This document shows positions 42,958-52,156 of a stretch of 64,000 nucleotides of DNA, piece after piece. The position numbers and the translations under genes were made by a program. Numbering within the stretch: position 1 is the stretch's first letter; every line of letters starts with the position of its first letter. Source of the stretch: Photobacterium toruni (GTDB taxonomy: Bacteria; Pseudomonadota; Gammaproteobacteria; Enterobacterales; Vibrionaceae); NCBI RefSeq assembly GCF_024529955.1, contig NZ_AP024854.1, forward strand, positions 1,612,001 to 1,676,000, in the 5' to 3' direction. The notes under the pieces are model-generated. The model was not told where the DNA came from. It made no database searches and saw only the letters and a list, made by a program, of their open reading frames with translations.

Positions 42958-43338
42958 ATGACTACTAATGATAAAAAACGTGAACAAGCACGTAAACGCG
43001 CTCAACGTTTAAGAGATAAACGCAAAACCAATGGCGTGACCAGTTTTCCTCTTCCATTAAATAATATGGAAATCGAACGGCTAAATGAGATCTGTAAATT
43101 CTTCTCTTATCCCAATACACCTTGTGATAACACAGAAGCATTACAACTAATGATCCATCGTATTCATGGTGAGATGGAACAAATCAAACAATCACTAGGT
43201 ACTTGCCAACATTGTGGTGAGTCATTACCAGAAGGATGTGCAAAATTAAAGGCGGGAGGCTTATTTAAAGGTGATGCCCGTTGCTGGCACACCATGAATC
43301 GGGTTCGTCTTTCTCAACCATCAAATAAAAGGATTTAA
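42958..43338 (+). CDS. Small basic phage protein with Cys/His cluster
   Basis: A 127-residue protein from the ATG at 42958. An earlier in-frame start would overlap the previous gene and gives unlikely sequence. The N-terminus is strongly basic (KKREQARKRAQRLRDKRKT), the middle helical (NMEIERLNEICKFF), and the end has a zinc-like cluster, CQHCGESLPEGC with a later CWH. It could bind DNA and act as excision or integration accessory, but this is a guess from context. Confidence 0.6.
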   Translation: MTTNDKKREQARKRAQRLRDKRKTNGVTSFPLPLNNMEIERLNEICKFFSYPNTPCDNTEALQLMIHRIHGEMEQIKQSLGTCQHCGESLPEGCAKLKAGGLFKGDARCWHTMNRVRLSQPSNKRI

Positions 43339-43340
43339 TC

Positions 43341-43547
43341 ATGCAGAATCTAATCATTACCTCTCCTGAACTAGTAGAGCTAACGGGTTATAGTCGTGCC
43401 GCTGATCAAGCTTCTTGTTTAAGAAACCACGGTATCTTTTATGTTGAAGGGAAAGATGGTCGTATAAGAACAACCTGGTATCACATTAACCATCCAGCTT
43501 CACACAGTAATAATAATGATGGCTTTAACTTAGAGGCATTAGCATGA
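43341..43547 (+). CDS. DUF4224-like protein (possible excisionase)
   Basis: A 68-residue protein. SPELVELTGYSRAADQASCL and LRNHGIFYVEGKDGRIRTTW match the DUF4224 pattern, a small winged-helix-like protein encoded directly before integrases in many phages. It has AAAGGA before its ATG and overlaps the integrase start by four bases, so the two are made together. An excisionase role is likely but not shown. Confidence 0.72.
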   Translation: MQNLIITSPELVELTGYSRAADQASCLRNHGIFYVEGKDGRIRTTWYHINHPASHSNNNDGFNLEALA

Positions 43548-44560
43548 GAGAACGTAATAACAAAGGCGATCGTAAACTGCCACCTCGTGTCTATGCTCAT
43601 GGTAAAAAATACCGTTGGCACCCTAAATCAGGTGGTTCGATTGCTATATGCCCTATTGAATCCCCTTTATCACTAGTATGGCTTGAGTACGAAAAGCTAA
43701 TTAATAAACATAGGAGAAATGTCGCTGAATTATTTCATGAATATTTTGATTCACCGCAATTTAAAGCACTTGCACCATCAACACAGCGTTCTAATTTGGC
43801 ACGAGTACCAATATTAATAAAAGTGTTTGGTAACATGAATCCTAACGCTTTATTACCTAAACATATTCGTGCATTTATGGATAAACGTGGTGAACATTCA
43901 ATATCAACGGCAAATAATGACTTTTCATTGCTTTCTAAAGTTATGCAGTGGTCATATGAACGTGGCAAGATAAATAAAAATCCATGTCGTGGCGTGAAAA
44001 AGTTTTCAGCTAATCAACGAGATCGCTATATTACAGATGAAGAATATCTTGCTGTTTACCAATGCGCTAATACCATCACCAAAGTTGCAATGGAGTTGGC
44101 CTATTTATGTGCGGCTCGTAAAGGTGACATATTAAAACTTGAATACTCGCATTTATTAGAAGATGGTATTTTCATTACTCAGTCTAAAACTGGCAAGAAA
44201 CAAATCAAGATGTGGTCACCACGTTTACGTGAAGCAATCGCCCTATCGGAAACGTTAGCTGAAAAACAAACTAACTTTGTGCTTCGTCGGCCTAATGGCC
44301 AAAAGGTTCACGATCGTTCGCTACAAGATTATTGGCAGGCAGCAAAAAAGAAAGCGGCTTTAGAATATGGCATCAATACTGATTTCACATTCCATGATTT
44401 AAAAGCCAAAGGTATTTCAGATTACGAAGGAACAATGGCAGATAAACAACGGTTCTCTGGCCATAAAGAATTTGCTCAAGTTAATACCTATGATCGTAAA
44501 GTAGATATGGTGCCACCACTCAATCTAAAAAGTATTAATCAACCAAAGAGTGATCAATAG
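43544..44560 (+). CDS. int: Phage tyrosine integrase
   Basis: A 338-residue tyrosine recombinase. Catalytic residues: Arg in LCAARKGDIL (about 185), Lys in SKTGKKQIK, His in FTFHDLKAKG (with Lys in place of the second Arg, as in many phage integrases), His in RFSGHKEF and Tyr in VNTYDRK (about 323). Residues about 60-165 form the core-binding domain. It is the last gene of its operon and lies nearest the right end, so it is the best candidate for prophage integration, perhaps at yaiI 2 kb further right. Confidence 0.9.
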   Translation: MRERNNKGDRKLPPRVYAHGKKYRWHPKSGGSIAICPIESPLSLVWLEYEKLINKHRRNVAELFHEYFDSPQFKALAPSTQRSNLARVPILIKVFGNMNPNALLPKHIRAFMDKRGEHSISTANNDFSLLSKVMQWSYERGKINKNPCRGVKKFSANQRDRYITDEEYLAVYQCANTITKVAMELAYLCAARKGDILKLEYSHLLEDGIFITQSKTGKKQIKMWSPRLREAIALSETLAEKQTNFVLRRPNGQKVHDRSLQDYWQAAKKKAALEYGINTDFTFHDLKAKGISDYEGTMADKQRFSGHKEFAQVNTYDRKVDMVPPLNLKSINQPKSDQ

Positions 44561-44561
44561 C

Positions 44562-44594
44562 AAAAAGCCCTCCAACTTGAAGTGAGGGCTTTTT
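44562..44594. terminator. Bidirectional terminator after the integrase
   Basis: Arms AGCCCTC (44566-44572) and GAGGGCT (44584-44590) with A5 before and T5 after, so it works on both strands, between the convergent integrase and DUF3800 genes. Confidence 0.85.
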
Positions 44595-44599
44595 GTATG

Positions 44600-44620
44600 G
44601 TAGGTATTAGAAATACCTAC
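44600..44620. repeat. 9-bp inverted repeat just beyond the integrase
   Basis: GTAGGTATT and its complement (44600-44608, 44612-44620) surround a 3-bp centre. It could be a recombinase core or just another hairpin. I found no matching copy at the left end of the prophage. Confidence 0.5.
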
Positions 44621-44730
44621 AAATAACACTCGACTTTTGTCAATACCAACCTTCATGATATTCGCAATATTTACCTATATAAGTTGGCTTGTTTATGTTC
44701 AATACTTTTTTAAGTTCTAGGATAATTTAA

Positions 44731-45918
44731 TTAACGTGTTAGCAGCTGCTCATCAAAACCATCAATACTGAAGCCTAGACTTGCGATAGCAATGTTCACA
44801 TTTACAGCCATATTTAAAATATCAAACAGTTTATCATTGTGTGTTTTCGGCAAGACAAAATTCACTCCAGCTTTAAAATAAAGACTTGCCAACGTTCGAA
44901 GTAGTATAGATTGTTCTTTTTCAGTCAAGCTATTCTCATCACGTATTAAATATGGGACTGCCTTATTTATGAATCCAGCATAGAGATCTGCCACTTGCAG
45001 CCCAATTGCTTCTTTATCATCTTTAAACTCCAAATTCGATTGGTTTGTGAAATTAAAGTTTGTATATTTAAATGCAGAAGGATTATCAACTTTGGTATTT
45101 ATAGCATTTTCATGATAATACTTTAAAATATCATCAAAATGAGATTGGTTATCATGAATTATAACTACATTTGATAAATCTTGGTCAACAAGATAATTTA
45201 ACCTTGCATGAATATTAGAGAACGAGCCTATATATGGTAAAATTGCTAATACTTCTCCTCTTTTATTTAAGTCAGGTAAAGGAAAGAAATAGGTGTACGC
45301 CTCTCTATCTAGATTACTTTTTTGTTTAAATTGATAAAAATCATCTAAAGACTCCTCAATTCCCATAAAAATAGTATTTGCTAATGGATCTTTAGCCATT
45401 TTAGCTATATTAAGTAAATCATCAAATAAACCTTTTAAAGACTCTTCTGATGCTACTCTAGATGCATTTGTGAATTTTATAAAAAACTCTTCTGGTACAT
45501 AGTCATAAACCCATTGACTAAGTTCCAAATGCATCAATTTAGCTTGCTCTGGTTCCATTTTAGGTTGAAAATACGGAGGATTTATAAGACAATTTACTAT
45601 ATTGGTCGAAACTATATATTTTTTATCCACAATTTCGATAATAAAATCACTTTCTTCTATGTATTTTGTTAGTTCAAGCATGAAGCCTATTTTTTTGCCA
45701 AACAACCCCTTAATTTTAGAAAATTTTAATTCTTTTGACTGAATTTTATATTTTTGCTTTAATTTTTCTATATATTCAAACAAGGCACTTAACTTTGAAG
45801 TCTCTAAACCTATGCAAGCTAATGTAAAATACTCTTGGGAGCTAAAATTCGTATTTCCCTCTGTTATTAACAAATCACCTGTATTACCACTTTCATCAAT
45901 ATAATATTTTTTATGCAT
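44731..45918 (-). CDS. DUF3800 domain protein
   Basis: A 395-residue protein. It opens KKYYIDESGNTGDLL, and later has IIHDNQSHFDDIL and IGLQVADLYAGFINKA (about 325-340). The early DESG and the late QVADL are the two hallmarks of DUF3800, an RNase H-like fold with acidic residues expected to bind metal. Biochemical role is not established; members are common in phage and island cargo. It is strongly AT-rich and lies between the integrase and the yaiI repeat, convergent with the integrase. Confidence 0.82.
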   Translation of the reverse strand: MHKKYYIDESGNTGDLLITEGNTNFSSQEYFTLACIGLETSKLSALFEYIEKLKQKYKIQSKELKFSKIKGLFGKKIGFMLELTKYIEESDFIIEIVDKKYIVSTNIVNCLINPPYFQPKMEPEQAKLMHLELSQWVYDYVPEEFFIKFTNASRVASEESLKGLFDDLLNIAKMAKDPLANTIFMGIEESLDDFYQFKQKSNLDREAYTYFFPLPDLNKRGEVLAILPYIGSFSNIHARLNYLVDQDLSNVVIIHDNQSHFDDILKYYHENAINTKVDNPSAFKYTNFNFTNQSNLEFKDDKEAIGLQVADLYAGFINKAVPYLIRDENSLTEKEQSILLRTLASLYFKAGVNFVLPKTHNDKLFDILNMAVNVNIAIASLGFSIDGFDEQLLTR

Positions 45919-46460
45919 AATTCTTTTTATTAAGATTCAGCGTACTGAAACCCACTCCTCCATAATACAAAAAACTCATATTACCTTTATAGACAATATG
46001 TTATTCCTAAAATCCCACTAAGTAAATATAAATGGTTATAGTCAACTCAGCATTTGAATAAATCACCCGATGAGTTAACATCTAATGTTCTAAAACATTT
46101 TTTCTCAAATCATTCAAAATCATAAAAATTGATCGTAATAGATTACAAGTTATACTTCAGAAACTTAAATATAAATTGCGTAGAAAACTAATGTTTAACT
46201 ATATCACTTCAACTTCATACAAGAGGAATAAATAAAATTAATCAAACTCACGTTAATAAAATATGAATGAGTATTAGGTCTAACCCATAACGGGTCAAAA
46301 ACTCGTTAGATTCATATTTCACATCATTGTGATCACCAAGCGATTCTGTCGCCCCCTAACTACCAAGTCTATATAGTCACATTTCTAAAAACCATAATGC
46401 TTCATATTAAATTCATTTATTTTAAATAATTATGCATGTTCATTTTCTGAAAAAACTCAA
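45919..46460. other. Non-coding DNA between DUF3800 gene and yaiI repeat
   Basis: AT-rich, with stops in all frames and no open frame that looks like a gene. It includes the promoter of the DUF3800 gene and the right inside edge of the island. No inverted repeat with a T-run stands out. Confidence 0.45.
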
Positions 46461-46718
46461 AATAATCATTTATATTAGCAATTCATATTAGCAAAACGTT
46501 AGCAATTGGGATTTAGCAGGAAAATAAGAAGAAATGTGAATAACGCAGAAGGGAGAAAAGGAGGTAAAACAGCGTTCACCTCCATAGTTATAACTTATTG
46601 TATCTTATGGTTTTTAGCTAAGAAAGCATCAAGTTTATTAGCGAAGTTTTGGCGATCAGCTTGCGTCAATGCAGATGGCCCACCAGTCTGAATTCCACTA
46701 CTCCGCATGGTTTCCATA
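46461..46718 (-). repeat. yaiI 3'-end copy C, in the intact gene (probable attR)
   Basis: The right member of the repeat family. It includes the last 40 codons of yaiI and about 130 bases downstream, with a 13-base extra (ATTCATATTAGCA) near 46480. Homology with copies A and B stops after 46718, inside codon 112 or so of yaiI. Everything upstream of that point in yaiI is single copy. Confidence 0.82.
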
Positions 46719-47050
46719 AAATCACGCATTTGTAGGCGTTGTTTGATGGTATCTTTAGTATAAAGCTCGCCGCGTGGGTTTAATGCGTGTGCACCTTTGG
46801 TAATAAGCTCATCAGCTAATGGAATATCAGCCGTGATCACTAAATCGCCTACTTCTGCTTGCTGCACGATATAATTATCTGCAACATCAAAGCCTTGCTC
46901 TACTTGAATCGAGCGTAAAAATGGTGATGGTGGTGTACGGATATATTGATTCGCCACCAGCGTTACACTTATTTTAGCGCGATCTGCTGCGCGAAAAAGA
47001 ATCTCTTTTACAACGTTTGGACATGCATCTGCATCAACCCAAATTTTCAT
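46595..47050 (-). CDS. yaiI: YaiI/YqxD family protein (UPF0178), island insertion target
   Basis: A 151-residue protein, normal family length. Motifs: [20 protein letters not shown] (start), [16 protein letters not shown] (about 89-104) and [10 protein letters not shown] (about 109-118). The fold is PIN-nuclease-like with acidic residues that may hold metal; the role in cells is unknown. Its last 40 codons lie in a sequence repeated twice at the left end of the island, so the present 3' end was probably supplied by the incoming element and keeps the gene working. Confidence 0.9.
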   Translation of the reverse strand: MKIWVDADACPNVVKEILFRAADRAKISVTLVANQYIRTPPSPFLRSIQVEQGFDVADNYIVQQAEVGDLVITADIPLADELITKGAHALNPRGELYTKDTIKQRLQMRDFMETMRSSGIQTGGPSALTQADRQNFANKLDAFLAKNHKIQ

Positions 47051-47103
47051 AGATTTCCCTTAAATATTGAGATTACGTGAATAAACACGTTAAATTTATC
47101 TAT

Positions 47104-47129
47104 AAAAAAACCGCCCTTAATAAAGGCGG
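47104..47129 (-). terminator. Intrinsic terminator of ybiT
   Basis: Arms 47111-47118 and 47123-47129 (CCGCC...GGCGG core) with seven T on the minus strand. It lies between ybiT and the co-directional yaiI. Confidence 0.85.
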
Positions 47130-47175
47130 CTTTTATTTAATTCTTTGGCTTAGGCCGCTTGATTAATAGTGAAAC

Positions 47176-48771
47176 TTAACCAATTAGCGCTTTCTTAGCA
47201 ATGTACTCATCGTAAGTGCCGTGGAAGTCTTCTACGCCATCTTTAGTGATCTCAATGATGCGTGTTGCAACAGAAGTTACAAATTGACGGTCATGAGATA
47301 CGAACATTAATGTACCTTTGAAGTTCTCTAACGCAAGGTTAAGTGCTTCAATAGATTCCATGTCCATGTGGTTTGTTGGTTCATCCATTAGTAGGATGTT
47401 AGGACGTTGCATGATTAGCTTACCAAACAGCATACGGCCTTGCTCACCACCAGAAATCACTTTAACTGATTTCTTAATGTCGTTTTGTGAGAACAGCATA
47501 CGACCAAGAATACCACGAACAACTTGCTCGTCATCGCCTTCTTTCTTCCACTGACCCATCCACTCTAGTAGTGTAATGTCTTCAGCGAAATCAGCACTGT
47601 GATCCTGTGCGTAGAAACCGATATTGTTATTTTCAGACCACTTAATCATACCTTCCATTGGGTCCATTTGGCCCGCTAGTGTATTTAGGAAAGTTGATTT
47701 ACCGATACCGTTTTCACCGATGATCGCAATGCGCTCACCCACTTCTACCAATAGGTTAACACCATTGATAAGAATGTTATCGCCGTAGCCTTGTTTTAGA
47801 CCTTCAACTTCAAGTGCGTTACGGAACAGTTCTTTTTCCTGATCGAAACGAATGAATGGCGATTGACGGCTAGATGCCTTAACTTCAGAAAGCTGGATCT
47901 TGTCTAATTGCTTTTGACGAGATGTTGCTTGCTTAGCTTTAGATGCGTTAGCAGAGAAACGGCTTACGAACGTTTGTAGTTCAGCCATCTGTGCTTTCTT
48001 CTTCGCATTATCAGCTTGAAGTTGATCACGAGATTGCTCTGCTGCGATCATGTATTCGTCGTAGTTACCAGGGAACAGACGCATTTCACCGTAATCTAGG
48101 TCAGCCATGTGAGTACATACGCTGTTTAAGAAGTGACGGTCGTGCGAGATGATGATCATTGTGCAGTTACGTGCAAGAAGGATCTGCTCAAGCCATGCAA
48201 TTGTGTGAATGTCCAAGTTGTTCGTTGGTTCGTCAAGCAGCATAATGTCTGGATTAGCAAACAATACTTGAGCCAAAAGAACACGTACTTTAAGACCTGG
48301 AGCAACGGCGCTCATTAGACCAAAGTGTTGATCTTCAGAAATACCAAGACCTAAAAGAAGTTCGCCTGCACGTGCTTCTGCTGAGTAGCCGTCCATTTCT
48401 GCAAATTCAACTTCAAGATCAGCAACACGCATACCGTCGTCTTCAGACATATCAGGCATCGCGTAAATACGATCACGCTCTTCTTTCACAGTCCATAGTT
48501 CTTTATGGCCCATGATTACAGTGTCAATAACGCTGTAGTTTTCAAATGCAAATTGGTCCTGACCTAACTTAGCCATACGCTCGTTAGGATCAAGTGAAAC
48601 AGTGCCACCAGATTGCTCTAGTTCGCCACCCAAGATTTTCATGAATGTCGATTTACCACAACCATTTGCGCCGATCAGGCCGTAACGGTTGCCACCACCA
48701 AATTTAACTGAGATGTTTTCAAATAATGGCTTATCGCCAAATTGCATTGTGATATTAGCTGTTGAAATCAA
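47176..48771 (-). CDS. ybiT: ABC-F ribosome-associated ATPase YbiT
   Basis: Two ABC cassettes in one soluble chain. First: [17 protein letters not shown]alker [14 protein letters not shown]alker B, then an ABC-F linker (about 240-310) rich in Lys. Second: [21 protein letters not shown] signature and [14 protein letters not shown]. The wording follows YbiT closely, including [18 protein letters not shown] in the linker. ABC-F proteins act on the ribosome exit site region. The start is probably TTG at 48769-48771 (reads [15 protein letters not shown], as homologues begin, with GGA upstream); an ATG at 48805-48807 would add 12 residues with no ribosome site. Confidence 0.92.
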   Translation of the reverse strand: MISTANITMQFGDKPLFENISVKFGGGNRYGLIGANGCGKSTFMKILGGELEQSGGTVSLDPNERMAKLGQDQFAFENYSVIDTVIMGHKELWTVKEERDRIYAMPDMSEDDGMRVADLEVEFAEMDGYSAEARAGELLLGLGISEDQHFGLMSAVAPGLKVRVLLAQVLFANPDIMLLDEPTNNLDIHTIAWLEQILLARNCTMIIISHDRHFLNSVCTHMADLDYGEMRLFPGNYDEYMIAAEQSRDQLQADNAKKKAQMAELQTFVSRFSANASKAKQATSRQKQLDKIQLSEVKASSRQSPFIRFDQEKELFRNALEVEGLKQGYGDNILINGVNLLVEVGERIAIIGENGIGKSTFLNTLAGQMDPMEGMIKWSENNNIGFYAQDHSADFAEDITLLEWMGQWKKEGDDEQVVRGILGRMLFSQNDIKKSVKVISGGEQGRMLFGKLIMQRPNILLMDEPTNHMDMESIEALNLALENFKGTLMFVSHDRQFVTSVATRIIEITKDGVEDFHGTYDEYIAKKALIG

Positions 48772-48916
48772 TGTACTGTTTCCAAATTTTGTGAATATAT
48801 CAAGCATTAAAAAAGCCGCTCAATATAGGCGACTTTTTCTCTAAATTGTTGTCTAGTATAGCAGCTTTCGTGACATACATCACCCTAAATTAGTGCTGCT
48901 ATTTAGTAACTAATGA

Positions 48917-49393
48917 TTAACGGCGAGAACGACCGCCGTTATTGCGGCCACCATTACGACCACTGTTAGAACGTTCTTTATGTGCTGATGCTGCTTTTGC
49001 TTGTGATAACAAAATAGACTCAACAGTAAGTTCCATTGGTGTTTTTGGTGTAATGCCGTGGGCGAAAGTACGCATACGTGGTGGCAATTCAAATTCAGCT
49101 GCAGATGCACGAGGCATACGCTTAAAACGAGACAGATAAAATGCCTCTACTTTTTCACGTGCCCACTCTGTCTTTTTCAGATACTTAACACTACTTGCAA
49201 TTGAAGGTTTGGTATTGAAACAATTCATACGCATTGCAGTATCAAGAATTTCCCAACCATAATGCTCAACTAATTCCGTTATCATTTTCTCTAAACTAAG
49301 ACCATGTAATGGATTGTTTTGCAGTAATTGCTGCTCTAACGTCAGTTCTTTTACTTTTTTTTCTGATTGTGGTTGTTGATCTAATTCTTGCAT
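48917..49393 (-). CDS. VF530-family DNA-binding protein with basic tail
   Basis: A 158-residue protein. Residues about 27-90 contain the VF530/DUF2132 domain: [40 protein letters not shown] and [14 protein letters not shown]. The family is known by a structure from Vibrio fischeri and is suggested to bind DNA. The C-terminus ([17 protein letters not shown]) is a Gly/Arg/Asn-rich basic tail that fits nucleic-acid contact. It is a single gene between tdh and ybiT. Confidence 0.82.
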   Translation of the reverse strand: MQELDQQPQSEKKVKELTLEQQLLQNNPLHGLSLEKMITELVEHYGWEILDTAMRMNCFNTKPSIASSVKYLKKTEWAREKVEAFYLSRFKRMPRASAAEFELPPRMRTFAHGITPKTPMELTVESILLSQAKAASAHKERSNSGRNGGRNNGGRSRR

Positions 49394-49472
49394 GTTAATT
49401 CCTAACAGAGACTCACTGAGTGGCGCGCATTATACTGATAATAGCAAAATAATCATTAATAAAAAAAGAGAA

Positions 49473-49499
49473 TAAAAAAAGCGAGTACTACACTCGCTT
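49473..49499 (-). terminator. Intrinsic terminator of kbl-tdh
   Basis: Arms AAGCGAGT (49479-49486) and ACTCGCTT (49492-49499), followed on the minus strand by seven or more T. Confidence 0.85.
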
Positions 49500-49538
49500 A
49501 ATAATAGATCTCGATTTATCGTTTAGAAAGCCAACGAT

Positions 49539-50570
49539 TTATTCCCAATCAAGAATAACTTTACCTGACATGCCTGAACGCATAACGTCAAAGCCTTGCT
49601 GGAAATCGTCAATTTTATAATGGTGGGTAATAATTGGCGTTAGATCTAGACCCGATTGAATCAAACTTGCCATTTTGTACCACGTTTCAAACATTTCACG
49701 ACCGTAGATACCTTTAATGATCAAACCCTTAAAGATTACCTGAGTCCAATCAATGCCCATATCTGATGGTGGAATGCCTAATAAAGCAATCTTACCGCCA
49801 TGGTTCATGCTTGATAACATACTGTTAAATGCCATTGGATTACCTGACATTTCTAGACCGACATCAAAGCCCTCTTTCATGCCAAGTTCAGCCATCACAT
49901 CAGTTAAGTTTTCATTAGCAACGTTAACCGCACGTGTTACGCCCATTTCGCGCGCAAGATTCAAACGGTATTCGTTAACATCAGTGATCACAACATGACG
50001 AGCACCAACATGTTTAGCCACAGCAGCTGCCATGATACCAATTGGACCAGCACCTGTGATCAATACATCTTCACCGACAAGATCAAAAGATAAAGCAGTA
50101 TGAACGGCATTACCAAATGGGTCGAAAATCGATGCTAAATCATCTGAGATATCATCTGGAATTTTAAAAGCATTAAAAGCTGGAATAACTAAATATTCTG
50201 CAAATGCCCCTTCACGATTAACACCAACACCGACAGTATTACGGCATAAATGAGTACGGCCGCCACGACAGTTACGACAATGTCCACATGTGATATGACC
50301 TTCACCAGAAACACGATCACCAATGTTAAAACCACGTACTTCTTGACCAATGCCGACAACTTCGCCCACATATTCATGCCCTACAACCATAGGTACAGGA
50401 ATCGTTTTTTGTGACCATTCATCCCAGTTGTAGATATGTACGTCAGTACCACAGATAGCTGTTTTCTTAATACGAATAAGTAGATCGTTATGCCCCATTT
50501 CAGGCTTATCTACTTCAGTCATCCAGATGCCTTCTTCAGGCTTTAACTTAGACAGAGCTTTGATTTTCAT
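49539..50570 (-). CDS. tdh: L-threonine 3-dehydrogenase
   Basis: A 343-residue zinc- and NAD-dependent medium-chain dehydrogenase. It oxidises L-threonine to 2-amino-3-ketobutyrate, the substrate of Kbl. Catalytic zinc ligand Cys in [17 protein letters not shown] and His in [10 protein letters not shown]; structural zinc cysteines in [18 protein letters not shown] site [10 protein letters not shown]. The start is taken at the ATG at 50568-50570, giving [14 protein letters not shown], in line with E. coli Tdh; an ATG five codons earlier overlaps the ribosome site. It lies 87 bases after kbl in one operon. Confidence 0.96.
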   Translation of the reverse strand: MKIKALSKLKPEEGIWMTEVDKPEMGHNDLLIRIKKTAICGTDVHIYNWDEWSQKTIPVPMVVGHEYVGEVVGIGQEVRGFNIGDRVSGEGHITCGHCRNCRGGRTHLCRNTVGVGVNREGAFAEYLVIPAFNAFKIPDDISDDLASIFDPFGNAVHTALSFDLVGEDVLITGAGPIGIMAAAVAKHVGARHVVITDVNEYRLNLAREMGVTRAVNVANENLTDVMAELGMKEGFDVGLEMSGNPMAFNSMLSSMNHGGKIALLGIPPSDMGIDWTQVIFKGLIIKGIYGREMFETWYKMASLIQSGLDLTPIITHHYKIDDFQQGFDVMRSGMSGKVILDWE

Positions 50571-50672
50571 AACACTTAATTCCATAAAGCTAGAACCACC
50601 GTAACGGGCGTTCTATACAATGGCCTTAACTACAAAGAAAAGGCCGTGCCGATGTTAATAACGAAAAACGAA

Positions 50673-51866
50673 TTAAATAATTGCCATCTCTTTACCCACT
50701 TCAATAAAGACATCAATCGCTTTATCAAGTTGTTCACGGGTATGTGCTGCTGACATTTGAGTACGAATACGTGCTTTACCGTTTGGTACAACTGGGAATG
50801 AGAATCCCACCACGTAAATACCTTTTGCTAGTGCGCGCTCTGCAAATTCTGCGGCTACTTTCGCATCACCCAACATAATTGGAATAATAGCGTGATCAGC
50901 GCCTGCCATAGTAAAGCCAGCGTCGGTCATACGAGTACGGAAATGCGCCGCATTGATCCATAGATTGTCGCGTAAATCACCACTTTCAGCCAATAGATCA
51001 ATAACACGGTTTGATGCAGCAACAATTGCAGGTGCTACTGAGTTTGAGAACAAGTATGGGCGTGAACGCTGACGTAACCAATCGATCACTTCTTTCTTAC
51101 CAGACGTGTAACCGCCTGATGCGCCACCCATTGCCTTGCCTAGTGTACCTGTAATGATGTCAATACGATCCATTACATTATGGTGCTCATGAGTACCACG
51201 ACCATTTGCACCCATAAAGCCAACAGCGTGAGAGTCATCCACCATCACAAGTGCGCCATATTTCTCTGCTAAATCACAAATAGCAGGTAGATTAGCAACC
51301 ACGCCATCCATTGAGAATACACCGTCAGTTACAATCAATGTATTACGTGCGCCAGCCTCTTTAGCTGCAATCAATTGTTGCTCAAGCTCTTCCATATTGT
51401 TATTTGAGTAACGGAATCGCATTGCTTTACATAAACGTACACCATCAATGATAGATGCGTGGTTTAGTGCATCAGAAATAATGGCATCTTCAGCACCAAG
51501 GATTGTTTCAAACAAACCGGTGTTAGCATCAAAACATGAGGTATAAAGAATGGTGTCTTCCATTCCTAGGAAATTTGATAATTTTTGCTCTAATTCTTTA
51601 TGTGCATCTTGTGTACCACAAATAAAACGTACCGATGCCATACCAAAACCATGTTGATCCATGCCCGCTTTTGCAGCAGCAATCAATTCTGGATGATTAG
51701 CTAAACCCAAGTAATTATTTGCACAGAAGTTTAATACTTCTTCACCAGATTGAATCTTAACAGCAGCTTGTTGTGCCGAGGTAATAATACGCTCAGATTT
51801 GTACAACCCTTCAGCTTTAACATCTTCAATTTGTTGATTAATTTGCTTATAGAATGCAGAAGACAT
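50673..51866 (-). CDS. kbl: 2-amino-3-ketobutyrate CoA ligase (glycine C-acetyltransferase)
   Basis: A 397-residue PLP enzyme of the alpha-oxoamine synthase family. It splits 2-amino-3-ketobutyrate with CoA to glycine and acetyl-CoA, completing threonine breakdown started by Tdh. Landmarks: [53 protein letters not shown] and the PLP lysine in [14 protein letters not shown] (about 244). AGGA lies a few bases before the ATG. In E. coli the operon is controlled by Lrp; no site is claimed here. Confidence 0.96.
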   Translation of the reverse strand: MSSAFYKQINQQIEDVKAEGLYKSERIITSAQQAAVKIQSGEEVLNFCANNYLGLANHPELIAAAKAGMDQHGFGMASVRFICGTQDAHKELEQKLSNFLGMEDTILYTSCFDANTGLFETILGAEDAIISDALNHASIIDGVRLCKAMRFRYSNNNMEELEQQLIAAKEAGARNTLIVTDGVFSMDGVVANLPAICDLAEKYGALVMVDDSHAVGFMGANGRGTHEHHNVMDRIDIITGTLGKAMGGASGGYTSGKKEVIDWLRQRSRPYLFSNSVAPAIVAASNRVIDLLAESGDLRDNLWINAAHFRTRMTDAGFTMAGADHAIIPIMLGDAKVAAEFAERALAKGIYVVGFSFPVVPNGKARIRTQMSAAHTREQLDKAIDVFIEVGKEMAII

Positions 51867-52156
51867 GTGTTCCTCACAGATTTATTGGATAGTAACTAGG
51901 CGCAATCGCTGATAAAACCTAAAAATTCTTTCTTCCTGACCGATGACACATTGCAATAGCAGCATTAAATATCGCAGTCTAGAAAGTGACTTTCCTTTTA
52001 CACCTTTTTTATTTGGAAATCGCCAACTATTTGGTGCTTTTTATCAACACTTTGAACTAGAACCTAATTGGTCACTTTTCAGCATTCTAATTCAAACTCA
52101 ACCACAGTATTATCCCATACCATGGAAAATGATTATTGACTCTCAGGCACAAATGA
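51867..52156. other. Divergent promoter region of kbl and the LysR gene
   Basis: About 290 bases between divergent genes, so it should hold both promoters. An open frame on the plus strand (51943-52167) runs into the LysR start, but its sequence lacks family look and a ribosome site, so I leave it out. Confidence 0.5.

Larger units (their letters stand above)
11818..44594. mobile_element. Temperate contractile-tail prophage (lambda-type head, P2/Mu-type tail)
   Basis: The block has immunity, replication, antitermination, lysis, packaging, head, tail and integration genes, each in one piece and in a sensible order, so it may be inducible. The core runs from the integrase terminator at 44594 back to the winged-helix gene. 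The coiled-coil operon to the left and DUF3800 gene to the right may be inside it too. I could not find a short direct repeat tightly flanking this core; the best attachment candidates are the yaiI repeats further out. Confidence 0.85.
5272..46718. mobile_element. Genomic island integrated in the 3' end of yaiI (about 41 kb, includes the prophage)
   Basis: Three direct repeats carrying the last 40 or so codons of yaiI plus downstream DNA occur at 5272-5415, 5701-5945 and 46461-46718. All are in the same orientation and all break off homology at the same point, just after CATGGTTTCCATA. Only the right copy belongs to a full gene. This is what repeated site-specific insertion into the end of yaiI would leave: the displaced 3' end at the left and a replacement 3' end at the right. 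The interval holds a lyase, a membrane protein, an unknown operon, a complete-looking prophage and a DUF3800 gene. That the whole interval moved as one unit is inference; the prophage could have its own attachment sites within it. Confidence 0.65.

Noticed and set aside
46506..46691. Plus-strand open frame across the yaiI 3' end
   Set aside because: It is antisense to the yaiI gene end and its repeat; the sequence has no protein character of its own.
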